A stretch of DNA of 64,000 nt from Allocoleopsis franciscana PCC 7113 (GCF_000317515.1 NC_019738.1:99501-163500); one strand, 5' to 3'; shown: positions 1 through 9,906, numbered from the stretch's first letter. Notes: generated by a model from the letters alone, not told the origin. A program made the numbers and translations.

Positions 1-1808
1 GGATTGCGTAAATCGGCATCAATCAGCAGTACCCGCTGATGTAAACGAGCTGCACTAATGGCTAAACCTAACGCCAAAGTTGATTTTCCTTCACCCGCGA
101 CAGCGGATGTGACCATCAGAGAGCGGAGCGTGGAAACAGAACTCAGAAGTTGAATGTTTTTATAAATCAGATCCAGGGATTGCCAAGACGGTGACCAATG
201 AAGGACTTCAACCGTCCAGGGGGCTAGCACTTTTGGCTTGCCAAAAGGCAATTTGATAATGGGTTGGTTCCCGACTGGTTCCAAAGCTTGGGACTTACCG
301 AAAGGCAGAAGCATCCTCGGTTCGCTCTTTTTCGCTTTTGGCAAGACTGGAGTCATACCCAACACAGGTAAGGCAACTTGCTGTTTTAACTCATCAGAAC
401 TGCGAACCGCATCATCCATCGTTTCACGGATAAAGGCGGCAATTCCACCCAGCATTACCCCAGCGACTGCGCCGAGTAAAATGATCTGTGCTTTTTTCGG
501 GCCTGTTTTCTCTCCCAGTAGAGGTTGCTCAACAACTTGCCAATCAAATCCTCCCCTGGCAATTTCTAAACTCAATTCTTGCCGTGCTTTCTCTAACTGA
601 TCAAGGGTTTCGCGCTTCAGTTTGATTTCGGGTTGCAGGCGATTGTAATCCGCTAGCACGCTGGGAAACCGTTCGAGTTCTACACGGAGTTGTTGCTCTT
701 TCTCTGCTAGGGTCTGTTCCCGTGCCATAAGTCCCCGGATACTACTCTCTAGCTCCAGAAGCTTGTTGGTAAGATTCACGTCCGTTTCACCTAGCTGTCC
801 TTCAGTGAGAAGATTCTCTCCCTTGAGCTGAGAAGAATTTTTCCCAACCGCACGCTCCCCTTCTTTCTCTAATAAAGCAAGCTGCTGCTGACGCTGAAAC
901 AGAAGCTTTTGAATCGTTGGGTTGTCATCGGTGAACCGCTTTCGTTGCTCAGCAAGCGCCAAGTCTGTTTTTTGAATTTCGTCGAGTAATGATTGGTAAC
1001 GAGTAGACTGACTCAGACGTGAGGAAACGAGTGCATCTTGCGGAGAACGAGCCACTTGCTGCTGTAAAGTATTGTAGCTAGCCTGAAGCTCCCGATACTG
1101 AGCCTGGTTCCTCCTGCGTTCATCTTGAATGGCGTTTAGGGCAGTGGTTAGAGCTGTTGTCTGAGCGTCTGGCTCAATTAGATTCTGAGTTTTGCGAAAC
1201 TTTTCCAAGGCGGCCTCAGACTGAGTCACGCTTAAACGAGCCTTGGGTAATTGCTCATCAATGAAAGCAAGACCTTTGGCTAAACGTAATCTCTGTTGCT
1301 CTCGGTTGTAATTCAAATAAACCCGCTGTACAGCCTGGAGGACTTTTTGCGTCTTAACCGGATCGTTAGCGGTATAGTTGGCTGCAAAAATCTTGGTTTT
1401 GCTATCATCCTGACTACCCTCAACCTGGAAAACGCTTAAAGATTTTCTAAGCTCCTTGAGCGTCAGATCCGGATAATCAGGACGCAGTAAATCTAGGGCT
1501 TTTTGCAGGAGCTGCGAACCCTGCATTAGGTTAAGCTGAGTTGCACTGTCTACCTGAATGTTGGGATCGACAATCTGCTTTTCTGCTCCCTCTTGCCCGT
1601 CTTGTCTTTTGCTTTGATAATTGGGTTCTACTAGCAGTTGGAGAGAGCTTACATAGGTTGACTTAGTCGTAAAGGCTTTGAAGGTAGCAATACCCAAAGC
1701 AAGGCACAATATACCGAGTAACCAAAGCCGTCGGCGGATTAAGATTGCAAAAAGCTGTCCATACCCTGGGTCTGTGTCAGGAACTGTATTGAGATTGCTT
1801 TGAGTCAT
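1..1808 (-). CDS. Wzc-like polysaccharide co-polymerase / BY-kinase (C-terminus beyond window)
   Basis: Inner-membrane chain-length regulator of polysaccharide export fused to a bacterial tyrosine-kinase domain. My own translation starts at the ATG at 1808 (MTQSNLNTVPDTD) and stays open to the window edge, about 602 residues. A first membrane helix lies near residues 27-48 (RRRLWLLGILCLALGI). It is followed by a Wzz domain, a long Gln/Glu-rich coiled coil (about 180-430), and a second helix near 440-460 (IILLGAVAGVMLGGIAAF). The kinase starts with a Walker A motif (AVAGEGKST, about 566-575) and a Walker A' motif (VLLIDADLR, about 595), after which the window ends, so the C-terminal Tyr cluster cannot be seen. 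The gene lies 27 bp downstream of a GT4 gene and forms an operon with it, behind the NtcA-like promoter at 3400-3441. Confidence 0.9.
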   Translation of the reverse strand, partial: MTQSNLNTVPDTDPGYGQLFAILIRRRLWLLGILCLALGIATFKAFTTKSTYVSSLQLLVEPNYQSKRQDGQEGAEKQIVDPNIQVDSATQLNLMQGSQLLQKALDLLRPDYPDLTLKELRKSLSVFQVEGSQDDSKTKIFAANYTANDPVKTQKVLQAVQRVYLNYNREQQRLRLAKGLAFIDEQLPKARLSVTQSEAALEKFRKTQNLIEPDAQTTALTTALNAIQDERRRNQAQYRELQASYNTLQQQVARSPQDALVSSRLSQSTRYQSLLDEIQKTDLALAEQRKRFTDDNPTIQKLLFQRQQQLALLEKEGERAVGKNSSQLKGENLLTEGQLGETDVNLTNKLLELESSIRGLMAREQTLAEKEQQLRVELERFPSVLADYNRLQPEIKLKRETLDQLEKARQELSLEIARGGFDWQVVEQPLLGEKTGPKKAQIILLGAVAGVMLGGIAAFIRETMDDAVRSSDELKQQVALPVLGMTPVLPKAKKSEPRMLLPFGKSQALEPVGNQPIIKLPFGKPKVLAPWTVEVLHWSPSWQSLDLIYKNIQLLSSVSTLRSLMVTSAVAGEGKSTLALGLAISAARLHQRVLLIDADLRN

Positions 1809-1835
1809 TTCTACCATCTCCTAGGGAGAAACACC

Positions 1836-2951
1836 CTAATGGAGTAAACTGTACGAACGATGTGAGCCACAGATATCTTCAATGACCTGCTCCACTTTAT
1901 TAAAGAATACTTCTTCTGAAAACTGACTGAGGGCGTGCTCTCGAATTTTTCTATAGTCCCAATTAATCTTACTGGCTTCGAGCAATGCCGCTTGAATGGA
2001 TTCCGGTGTTTGCCGAGAGAAAAAGACTCCTGTCTTACCGGGTATTTGAGTATCCAGCACCCCACCCGCCCCATAGGCAATTACGGGTGTACCACTAGCA
2101 TTAGCCTCTACTGGGACTAAGCCATAGTCTTCTAATGCCGCTACAATCACCGAGCGAGCTCTTGCCATCAGAATACTTCGTTTGGAGTCGGGTACATGTC
2201 CTAGAAATTTAATATTACTTAAAGCTCTGGCTTCTAAACGCTCCCTTTCTGGACCATTGCCTGAAATCAATAACGGCCATCCTAACCAATTAAAGGCTTC
2301 AACAATTACATCAATTCTCTTATAACTAATTAGACGGGCAGATGCGAAGTAAAAATCATCTTTTTCTTCGGAAAAAGTGAATTTACTACTATCAATTGGG
2401 TAGTTAATTACCTGTGCTGGTTTTTTATAAAACCGTTGGATTCGATGGGCGACAATACTAGAATTTGCAATGTAATAGTCTGGTTCTTGAGCATATTCTA
2501 GGTCTAACTTTTTGAGAGCTTTAAAAGCGGGTTTGAGGAATGGATAAATTTTACGATAGGTAGCATATTCTCGAAGATAAGTGTTGGTATCCCATAAAAA
2601 GCGAGTAACATTGTGGCAGAAGCAAATGTGTATAGCTCCTGGCCTTTTTTTGACCGCCTTAGCAAAGCTGGTACTACTGCTAATAATCAGATCGTACTCT
2701 TCCAAATCAAAGGAGCGAAAAGCTTGAAAATATAAGGGAGCCAGAAGCCTAAAATATTTATATTTAATGGCTCCAGGAATATTTTGTAATCCAGTTGTGT
2801 AAATCTCACGCTCTCCGAAGTCAAGAGGTAGTTTGGGATCGTATATAGATGTAAAAATGTCGGCATTGGGGTAGCGCTTACAAAGCAGCTCAAATACGCG
2901 CTCCGCCCCACCTGGTTGCGTTAAATAATCGTGAACTAAAGCAATTTTCAT
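1836..2951 (-). CDS. GT4 family glycosyltransferase
   Basis: Retaining nucleotide-sugar glycosyltransferase of the GT4 (GT-B) type, probably cytoplasmic and acting on a lipid-linked oligosaccharide. The N-terminus MKIALVHDYL followed by a PGGAERV loop is typical of the family. The C-terminal donor-binding half carries the EX7E motif (EDYGLVPVE) followed by ANASGTPVIAYGAGG. I chose the ATG at 2951, which gives the conserved MKIALVHDYL start; an in-frame GTG three codons upstream (2960) is possible. It is the first gene of the leftward operon with the BY-kinase gene. Donor and acceptor sugars cannot be told from sequence. Confidence 0.88.
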   Translation of the reverse strand: MKIALVHDYLTQPGGAERVFELLCKRYPNADIFTSIYDPKLPLDFGEREIYTTGLQNIPGAIKYKYFRLLAPLYFQAFRSFDLEEYDLIISSSTSFAKAVKKRPGAIHICFCHNVTRFLWDTNTYLREYATYRKIYPFLKPAFKALKKLDLEYAQEPDYYIANSSIVAHRIQRFYKKPAQVINYPIDSSKFTFSEEKDDFYFASARLISYKRIDVIVEAFNWLGWPLLISGNGPERERLEARALSNIKFLGHVPDSKRSILMARARSVIVAALEDYGLVPVEANASGTPVIAYGAGGVLDTQIPGKTGVFFSRQTPESIQAALLEASKINWDYRKIREHALSQFSEEVFFNKVEQVIEDICGSHRSYSLLH

Positions 2952-3590
2952 AGGGTGCACCCAATAGTTGCATTCTAGTAAGAACTCAAACAGTCCTTGA
3001 ACCTTAAGCTCGATTGATGAAAAAAGTCATCTCAGTAACATCAAGTTGCTATACCCTTTAGTTCATTTGGTCACAAACCTAGAGAACTCTGTATTAATGG
3101 CTGGTTCTAAAGGTTCTAAGAGAACAAAACGAACGCTTCTACTAGTCTCAATTATGTTAATGCTTGCTTATTTTACCGATAGAACCCCGTGACAGTGTTG
3201 ATGGCATGGAAGCGGAAGGGGTTTTTCGTTTGATGATGAGCTGATACAGATGAAGGAATCTGTAGCCCAACACATTATAAGCTATTCAAGCAGACTGGAA
3301 ATTGGATAGGAGTTTTAGCCGATAGCTGACAGGACTTAATGACTCACCTGGGGTGAACATAACTTAGCAGCTAACGTTTTGACAGAACCCTAAGCCTGGA
3401 GTATATCATTTTATAGTTTTATTGTCTGTATATTATACTACATTTCTTTGGATTAGAGCGTTTTTTTTTCAAGAAGCTGTAAAAGTTTTTTAAAGAAATC
3501 ATGAAGAGAAGTTTTCTTTTCTAGCTATTTCTCGCTAATATCTTACTCTTAGATAATAACCAAGGGCTACTAAATTGATTCGGAGGAGCA
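2952..3590. other. divergent intergenic region of the polysaccharide island
   Basis: Non-coding region of 639 bp between the leftward GT4/BY-kinase operon and the rightward sugar-transferase gene. It is AT-rich near 3400-3530 and holds the NtcA-like promoter at 3400-3441 (facing left). No RNA gene or ORF of note was seen. The rightward gene has a clear GGAGGAG ribosome-binding site at about 3581-3587. Confidence 0.6.
3400..3441 (-). promoter_or_regulatory. NtcA-type promoter (GTAN8TAC-N22-TAN3T) facing the GT4/BY-kinase operon
   Basis: GTA at 3428-3430 and TAC at 3439-3441 are 8 bp apart. On the minus strand exactly 22 bp follow before TATACT (3405-3400), a TAN3T -10 box. This is the class II NtcA-activated promoter layout of cyanobacteria. 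The predicted start (about 3393) leaves a leader of roughly 440 nt before the GT4 gene. A single such match can arise by chance in 64 kb, so the call is moderate. Confidence 0.5.
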
Positions 3591-4337
3591 ATGAGTACCA
3601 TAAGTATTGCGCTTCAAAGCCAATCCTTAAATTTGCCAGAACAGCATCGAGAGCCTCTATCCACTCAGTGCAAGCTGCAATGGAGGCAAGGACAACTCTT
3701 AGTGCAGCCTTGCCACAATTTTCAACAGAGTCATCTATCTTCACTCTCTAGTAAACAACGGTTAGTAGAGTGCTTAAAGAAATCTCCTGTGCGACTTGTG
3801 CGCCTAGATCCAATGATGGGAGAGGCTGATTTGAAGCACTGGGCTGAAGCGTGTGAGCAAGCCAAGAAGCCAGCGTTTCTTTTACAGGGAACGATGAGCC
3901 AGAAGCTACCCAAAAGGCCAAATTCTTGGGCTGGGAGTGTCATGCGAGTTCTTGATTGGATAGTAGCTCTTGTGTTACTTATCGGGTTAAGCCCAGTGAT
4001 GTTGGCGTTGATGGCATTAATGTATCCCTATTCATCCAAGACCATTTTTGCTTTTAGCTGGCGCATTGGGTTACGTGGCAAACTTTTCAAGGCTCTCAAG
4101 TTTCACACATCTCCCAATCATCCTAACTCTCGGCCTACCTCAATAGAACGCTGGATGCGTAAATATCGCCTTGACGAAATACCACAATTATTGAATGTAC
4201 TGCGCGGTGAAATGAGTTTGCTCGGAGTACGTCCTTTAACGTTATCTCAGGTCGTGCAACCAGACCCAAAAGCTCAACAACAGATGGATGTCCTGCTTTG
4301 GGGACGAGCGTCTAGTGAATTTGTTGCTGAAGCATAA
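3591..4337 (+). CDS. hepC: HepC-like initiating sugar transferase
   Basis: Bacterial sugar-transferase family (WcaJ/ExoY/WbaP type) that would start repeat-unit synthesis by moving a sugar-1-phosphate to undecaprenyl phosphate. One membrane helix (RVLDWIVALVLLIGLSPV, about 119-140) precedes the catalytic core with RKYRLDEIPQLLNVLRGEMS (about 187-208) and LGVRPLT. The first 115 residues are an extra N-terminal region with no motif I can name; HepC-type proteins have a similar one. A strong GGAGGAGC ribosome-binding site sits just before the ATG. The next gene is a HepA-type ABC protein, the same order as hepC-hepA in Nostoc, and the symbol rests on that synteny plus family membership. Confidence 0.75.
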   Translation: MSTISIALQSQSLNLPEQHREPLSTQCKLQWRQGQLLVQPCHNFQQSHLSSLSSKQRLVECLKKSPVRLVRLDPMMGEADLKHWAEACEQAKKPAFLLQGTMSQKLPKRPNSWAGSVMRVLDWIVALVLLIGLSPVMLALMALMYPYSSKTIFAFSWRIGLRGKLFKALKFHTSPNHPNSRPTSIERWMRKYRLDEIPQLLNVLRGEMSLLGVRPLTLSQVVQPDPKAQQQMDVLLWGRASSEFVAEA

Positions 4338-4907
4338 GCAAGGGCAAAACGGTGGCGTGGCTGATCAGAAGTTTGTTAAGATCTACCCTTCATAAACGGC
4401 CAAGACATCCTGGTAGCACGCTCTAATTCTTTGACATTGATGTACAGCAAGAATCCGCGATCACTGTACGTTAGTAAAATCCTTGCAATTAGACAACAAA
4501 CACCCTGCCTGTAGAATTCTCGCGTAAGTCCTGGTAAATTGTTTGAATCCTAGTCTCATACTTTCAGCCGTTGGCTTAGCCATTTGTTACAAAGCGTTTA
4601 CTGCAATTAACCCATTTCCTTTGACTTGTCTCTACTTTCTAAGTTAACCCTTCTTAACATGATGAACTAGAGTTAGCAAGGCTCAAAGAGACTCAGCCGA
4701 ATTTAAAGGACGGGGAAGTTGCATCCTAATACTCGCCCAAGACATTGGAATAAGTTCAGATGGTAAAAATAGTTAATTTCCTCTGTAGGACTGCTATTGC
4801 TCAATCCATAAGCCGATGTCCACCATAGGAAGCTTGAGCCAACGTTTTGGCGTCCCTGAGTCATATCGGCTTGTCTGCCGTCCACGACTAATCTGACGAA
4901 AATCTCC
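4338..4907. other. intergenic region upstream of hepA-like gene
   Basis: Gap of 570 bp between the sugar-transferase gene and the ABC exporter. I see no ORF with coding character, no strong hairpin with a T-run, and no GTAN8TAC site. It presumably carries the hepA-like promoter. Confidence 0.45.
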
Positions 4908-6758
4908 ATGCATCTCAAACTTCCCAGGCCAATCCGCAGTCTGCTGAAGGCTACCAATTTCTGGCAGAATAATTACTTGATTCTGCGAGAGTTCAAGCAT
5001 TTTCCTCAAATAGCCCTCTTGGCGCTCTTGTTCACATTTCTGGCTGCAACTTTTGAGGGAGTTGGCATTGGTTTTTTGCTTTCGTTTTTGCAAAGTTTGA
5101 CGACTCCTAATGCCAACCCTGTTCAGACAGGAATTGAGTGGTTTGACATTTGGATTCTGGGAATCAATACATCTGCAACGAGTCGGCTTTATCGAATATC
5201 GGCTCTGATTTTATTGACCACTTGGACGCGTGCCGCCTTTAACTACTTGGCATCTATTTATACCGAACTGGCTCAATTAAATTTACTAGATCGTCTCCGT
5301 AAACAGATTTTTGAGCAACTTCAAGCGTTGAGCTTAAGTTACTTTGCCAAAACACGTTCTGGTGAGCTAATTAATACCATTACTACTGAAATTGAGAGGA
5401 TTAAGCAAGTTTTCGGTGGATTTGCTTTTTTGCTCACCAGTAGCCTGACGGCGGCGGTCTACTTTTTATCGATGTTTTTACTATCCTGGCAGCTAACAGT
5501 AATTTCAATGCTGCTATTCACTCTTTTGGCAGTAGGCCTATCAACGCTGAACGCACGAATACGAGAGGCTAGTTTCGGAGTCACAAAAGCTAGTGGTCAG
5601 TTTACCTCGACGGCGATGGAGTTTATTAACGGGATTCGCACAGTTCAGGCATTTGCTACTCAAGACTTTGAGCGGAAGCAGTTCTATGGGGCTAGTTCTA
5701 ACATAGTCAGTTCCTATGGTAAGGCGATAAGAGCTTGGGCAGTGGTGAAACCTCTTGCCGAGGGGTTAGCGACCACAATTCTAATTAGTATGATTATTGT
5801 GGCTTTTACGGTTTTTGTAGCCAATGGGACGCTACAGGTTGCTTCATTGCTGACATTTTTCTTTGTGCTGTTTCGCTTAGTGCCAAGTCTACAGTCGGTC
5901 AATAATGTTATGGCGCAACTTAGCACTCTTTATGGTTCTGCGGATAATATTAAAGAGCTTTTGAGAACTGACAATAAAAAATATTTTAAAAATGGAGAGA
6001 CTGAGTTTTCAGGTTTAAAGCGTTCAATTGACTTTATATCTGTGGATTTTGGCTACGATGCCAGTAATTTGGTTCTGCATGATATTACACTAACCATTGA
6101 GCGGGGACAGATGACGGCGCTGGTTGGAGGCTCCGGTGCTGGCAAAACAACGCTGGCTGATCTGATTCCACGATTCTACGACCCAACAAGAGGTAATGTT
6201 CTCATTGATGGAGTTGATCTACGAGAGTTTGAGATCAACTCGCTGCGCCGAAAGCTCGCTGTGGTGAGTCAGGATACATTTATTTTTAATACTTCTGTTC
6301 GTAACAATATTGCCTATGGCACAGAAGGCGCGAGTGAAGATGAAATTTTAGAGGCCGCGCGACTAGCCAATGCAGTGGAATTTATACAAGAGATGCCAGA
6401 TGGCTTTGAAACACAACTAGGAGACCGAGGCGTTCGGTTATCTGGAGGTCAGCGTCAGCGTCTTGCGATCGCTCGTGCTTTGTTACGTAATCCAGAAATT
6501 TTAATTTTGGATGAGGCAACCAGTGCATTAGATTCTGTATCAGAACGATTGATTCAGGAGTCGTTGGAGAAGTTATCAATTGGTCGCACGGTCATTGCGA
6601 TCGCTCATCGACTCTCAACAATTGCCAGCGCTGATAAGGTTGTGGTACTCGAACAGGGACAAATTGTAGAACAAGGAAAGTATCAAGAATTGCTGGAACA
6701 ACGGGGAAAGCTTTGGAAATATCATCAAATGCAGCATGAATCAGGTTATGTAGGATAG
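4908..6758 (+). CDS. hepA: HepA-like ABC exporter (fused membrane and ATPase domains)
   Basis: Half-size type IV ABC exporter, probably working as a homodimer in the inner membrane to move lipid-linked glycan or a polysaccharide precursor. A six-helix membrane domain spans about 30-335. The ATPase domain has Walker A GGSGAGKTTL (about 406), signature LSGGQRQRLAIARAL (about 510), Walker B EILILDEATSALD (about 530) and the H-loop AHRLS (about 566). Its length of 616 aa is close to Nostoc HepA, which is needed for the heterocyst polysaccharide layer, and the upstream hepC-like gene supports the call. Such proteins also occur in strains without heterocysts. The ATG at 4908 has only a weak upstream ribosome-binding site. 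Confidence 0.8.
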   Translation: MHLKLPRPIRSLLKATNFWQNNYLILREFKHFPQIALLALLFTFLAATFEGVGIGFLLSFLQSLTTPNANPVQTGIEWFDIWILGINTSATSRLYRISALILLTTWTRAAFNYLASIYTELAQLNLLDRLRKQIFEQLQALSLSYFAKTRSGELINTITTEIERIKQVFGGFAFLLTSSLTAAVYFLSMFLLSWQLTVISMLLFTLLAVGLSTLNARIREASFGVTKASGQFTSTAMEFINGIRTVQAFATQDFERKQFYGASSNIVSSYGKAIRAWAVVKPLAEGLATTILISMIIVAFTVFVANGTLQVASLLTFFFVLFRLVPSLQSVNNVMAQLSTLYGSADNIKELLRTDNKKYFKNGETEFSGLKRSIDFISVDFGYDASNLVLHDITLTIERGQMTALVGGSGAGKTTLADLIPRFYDPTRGNVLIDGVDLREFEINSLRRKLAVVSQDTFIFNTSVRNNIAYGTEGASEDEILEAARLANAVEFIQEMPDGFETQLGDRGVRLSGGQRQRLAIARALLRNPEILILDEATSALDSVSERLIQESLEKLSIGRTVIAIAHRLSTIASADKVVVLEQGQIVEQGKYQELLEQRGKLWKYHQMQHESGYVG

Positions 6759-6834
6759 CTAAGAAAAGGTGAGAGACTCCCGATGAGTGTAAAACACCCT
6801 TTAGTAAGCGTCTGGATCACCCGTTAAATCTAGG

Positions 6835-7836
6835 ATGGCTCTAGAAATGAATATATTGATTAGCGAAAGTGAATCAAAAAGTATCGAACCATGTCCTATG
6901 ATGACCATCACTGTGTTGATTCCCACCTATCGCCGCCCAAACGATCTCGTCCGTTGTTTGGAGTCCCTAAAGCATCAAACTCGACCACCGGATGAGGTGT
7001 TAGTCGTAGTACGAGATAGCGATACTCCAACCCGAAGTATGCTTGAAGGATTTGATGTTGCCTCTTTGCCCCTGAAAACTGTAACGGTAAGCGTTCCAGG
7101 GCAAGTAGCAGCCCTTAATACAGGTCTAGACAACGCCAATGGAGAGATTGTCGCGATTACAGATGACGATGCCGCCCCCCGCCCTCAATGGTTGGAACGC
7201 ATGGAAAGCCACTTTTTGACCGATAAAAGTGTAGGTGGTGTTGGAGGGCGTGACTGGTTATATGATGGCACCCAGTTAGCTGAGGGTGCAGATGGCGTAC
7301 TGGAAGTAGTAGGAAAGTTGCAGTGGATGGGACGGTTCATTCCTCACCATCACCTCGGTGCGGGCAATCCCCGTGAAGTCGATACGCTTAGGGGAGCGAA
7401 TATGGGTTTTCGGCGGACAGCAATCGCCCAATTGCGATTCGATCAGCGTCTGCGGGGTACGGGAGCTCAACCACTCAATGATGTCGCTTTTTCCTTAGCC
7501 TTGAAACGAGCAGGGTATAAGCTGATTTACGACCCGGAAGTCGCAGTAAATCACTATCCAGGCGCACGGGAGGAAGGTTCGCGCTATGAATTTAATGCCT
7601 CAGCTTGTCAGAATGCCGTCCACAACGAAACGTTCATTTTGCTGGAACACTTTCCACCCGTTCAACGCGTTATTTTTCTCCTGTGGGCAATCTTAGTGGG
7701 AACATCAGAGGCACGAGGCTTAGTGCAATTAGTGCGATTTCTTCCTCGCGAAGGCGCGATCGGCGTACAGAAGTGGTGGGTTTCACTACTCGGACGCTGG
7801 CAGGGGTGGCAGACTTGGCAACAGTGTAGGGAGTAG
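6835..7836 (+). CDS. GT2 family glycosyltransferase (paralogue 1)
   Basis: Inverting GT-A glycosyltransferase. The N-terminus reads ITVLIPTYRRPNDLVRCLESL, and the metal/nucleotide-binding DXD region is ITDDDAAPRP (about 103-112). Other conserved blocks are VGGVGGRDW, RGANMGFRRTA and GTGAQP. The C-terminus is weakly hydrophobic (VQRVIFLLWAILVG) and may touch the membrane. It is clearly paralogous to the product at 11036-12010, block by block over the whole length. An in-frame ATG at 6847 is an alternative start. It lies in the rightward run of sugar genes, 76 bp after the ABC exporter. Confidence 0.85.
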   Translation: MALEMNILISESESKSIEPCPMMTITVLIPTYRRPNDLVRCLESLKHQTRPPDEVLVVVRDSDTPTRSMLEGFDVASLPLKTVTVSVPGQVAALNTGLDNANGEIVAITDDDAAPRPQWLERMESHFLTDKSVGGVGGRDWLYDGTQLAEGADGVLEVVGKLQWMGRFIPHHHLGAGNPREVDTLRGANMGFRRTAIAQLRFDQRLRGTGAQPLNDVAFSLALKRAGYKLIYDPEVAVNHYPGAREEGSRYEFNASACQNAVHNETFILLEHFPPVQRVIFLLWAILVGTSEARGLVQLVRFLPREGAIGVQKWWVSLLGRWQGWQTWQQCRE

Positions 7837-7964
7837 TTAGCTAGTCGGATTTGTCTTCCTCATCCAAAATTCTTTGGCTCAAGAATGGGAGATTCCTTGT
7901 AACCCTATGAAAATTGCGATCGCTCTTCATTCGGCATAGGCTATCAAGTCAAACTCTTAAACCC

Positions 7965-8972
7965 ATGACTTTTCAATCTGAATCCCAATTCAACATTAAG
8001 CCGATCAATACGAGTTCGCAAGAGCCATTAGTGAGTGTTCTGATCCCAACGTATAACCGTCCCGCCTACCTCAAGGCCGCTATTACAAGCGCGGTTGAGC
8101 AAACTTATCAAAATATTGAGATTCTTGTTGCTGACGATTTTAGCCCTGAAAGCCCTCAGCCAATTGTTGACGCGTTTCAAGACTCGCGGATTATTTTTCG
8201 GCACAATGCCACTAACTTGGGCATGATTCGTAATATTGGAAGTATCTTCAAAGAAGCGCGAGGGAAGTATGTTGCTCATCTCAATGATGACGATCTGTGG
8301 AATCCAGATTTCTTAGAAAAACTGGTTCCACCCTTGGAGGCTAATCCAGATTTAGCGCTAGCATTTTGCGATCACTACATTGTCGATGAAGAGGGTAGAA
8401 TTAACTATCCAGAAACCGAAACCTGTACGAAAACTAACCATCGAGATCGTCTCCAAGAAGGAGTATATCAACCCTTCTGCCAACTTGCTATCGTCGAGAG
8501 TGCCGTCGCTCCTGCCTGCGCTGCCGTGATTCGGAAAACCTCTTTAGATTGGGATGAGATTCCCATAGAGGTCGGCGGTTTATGGGATGCTTACATTAAC
8601 TATCTCTGCTGCCGCTCTGGACGCGGAGCCTATTATTATCCAGAACGCCTGACTCGATATCGAGTTCATACACAAAGTTACACCTATTCTTACTCGAAAA
8701 AAGATGTTGAGACTAATATCCGAAAAGAACAGTGTGAGATTTTCAGCTACTCGCGTTTTATGGCGGATGATCGTTTAAAAGACCTAAAGCCACACTTTCA
8801 GAAAAGATGGGCTCGTGCCATGACCTCTGTAGGAATTAACCTATTGCGGGCAAACCGGACGGCTGAAGCGCGTCCTTACCTGTGGAAGGCTCTAGGACAA
8901 AATCCCAGTTTACGAACCCTAGCGGCATTGACTCTAAGTTTCACCCCCCATGCCTTAGCAAGTCGATTTTAA
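7965..8972 (+). CDS. GT2 family glycosyltransferase
   Basis: GT-A fold transferase starting with VSVLIPTYNRPAYLKAAITSA, with the DXD motif in HLNDDDLWNP and a C-terminal part rich in aromatic and charged residues. I chose the ATG at 7965 (MTFQSESQFN). The longer frame needs a TTG at 7914 inside a HIP1 site and adds 17 residues of poor coding character. The sugar specificity is unknown. It belongs to the same directional run as its neighbours. Confidence 0.83.
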   Translation: MTFQSESQFNIKPINTSSQEPLVSVLIPTYNRPAYLKAAITSAVEQTYQNIEILVADDFSPESPQPIVDAFQDSRIIFRHNATNLGMIRNIGSIFKEARGKYVAHLNDDDLWNPDFLEKLVPPLEANPDLALAFCDHYIVDEEGRINYPETETCTKTNHRDRLQEGVYQPFCQLAIVESAVAPACAAVIRKTSLDWDEIPIEVGGLWDAYINYLCCRSGRGAYYYPERLTRYRVHTQSYTYSYSKKDVETNIRKEQCEIFSYSRFMADDRLKDLKPHFQKRWARAMTSVGINLLRANRTAEARPYLWKALGQNPSLRTLAALTLSFTPHALASRF

Positions 8973-9024
8973 GACCTACAAAATGCCCTCTTGTAACGTC
9001 CCTTATTGAAATAGAAGGAAAACT

Positions 9025-9906
9025 ATGTTTTATCAGGTGTCGGTGTGCATTTGCACCAGAAATAGACCTCCAGAACTGAAGAATGCCTTAAATTCGATTG
9101 AACGTTCAACTTATCCAGTTTATGAAGTTATTGTATCGGATGACAGCACCAATCCTGAAACACAAACGCTTGTTGAATCCAGTTTTCCTAAGGTCAAGTA
9201 TTTGCCAGGACCTCGGCGCGGTTTAGGTGCAAATCGCAATAACGCATTGCAGGCTGTTACAGGTTCCCATGTCCTTTTTATTGATGATGATGTTGTTTTA
9301 GGAGAAACGTTTTTAGAAACTATTTTTACAGCTTTGGAAACTCACTCTCAGGGAGAAGATACGTCTCATTTAATCATTACGGGGATAGAAAAAACCGATG
9401 ATATGCTAGTTTTTCCCCACGAACAAGATTTTTTAGGGTTTCAAAAAATTGACTACAAAGATGGTGATATTTTAAAAAGCGTAGTCATCAATAGTGCTAT
9501 TTTTCCAGTTGATATTTTTAAAAAGGTGGTATTCGATGAAAAATTAGTTTACGGGTGTGATGAAGTGGATTTAACAACCAGAGCGATTCAAGAAGGATAT
9601 AAAATTATTCTATGTCCAGATGCTATTAATTTACATTTTCCTTCAAAAGTTAATCGAGAATTTTATCAACCATACCACGAAGCGTCTCGACTTTATGTCA
9701 CCTTTAAACGCTACTTTTCTACAGAAAAAAATGCATTGAAAGCGCTTGTCTATCTGGGTATAGCCTCAGCCCATACATTTGCTCATACTCTAAAACTAGA
9801 AGGGTTGGGAGGACTTCTCAAACCCATTGATACACTTCGTACTGTATTTTCCTATGTCGTCAAGGAGTACTTGACTGATCGCAAGCAACAGAAGCTCTTA
9901 AGTTAA
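9025..9906 (+). CDS. GT2 family glycosyltransferase
   Basis: Third GT2 enzyme of the run. It begins QVSVCICTRNRPPELKNALNSI and has the nucleotide-sugar DXD motif in VLFIDDDVVLG (about 88-98). An AGAAGGA ribosome-binding site stands just upstream of the ATG. The sequence is more AT-rich than that of its flanking genes (many AAA, ATT and TTT codons), which may point to a separate origin. The next gene starts 5 bp after the stop, so the two are co-translated or nearly so. Confidence 0.84.
   Translation: MFYQVSVCICTRNRPPELKNALNSIERSTYPVYEVIVSDDSTNPETQTLVESSFPKVKYLPGPRRGLGANRNNALQAVTGSHVLFIDDDVVLGETFLETIFTALETHSQGEDTSHLIITGIEKTDDMLVFPHEQDFLGFQKIDYKDGDILKSVVINSAIFPVDIFKKVVFDEKLVYGCDEVDLTTRAIQEGYKIILCPDAINLHFPSKVNREFYQPYHEASRLYVTFKRYFSTEKNALKALVYLGIASAHTFAHTLKLEGLGGLLKPIDTLRTVFSYVVKEYLTDRKQQKLLS

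Noticed and set aside
238-600. 120-codon plus-strand open frame
   Set aside because: Antisense to the BY-kinase/Wzc gene, whose own frame is long and motif-rich.
3428-3441. the GTAN8TAC site read toward the hepC-like gene
   Set aside because: On the plus strand no TAN3T box lies at 21-23 bp (only a T-run), so only the leftward reading is supported.
3591-6758. hepC/hepA as proof of a heterocyst-forming organism
   Set aside because: Homologues occur in strains without heterocysts and no other heterocyst gene is in the window.
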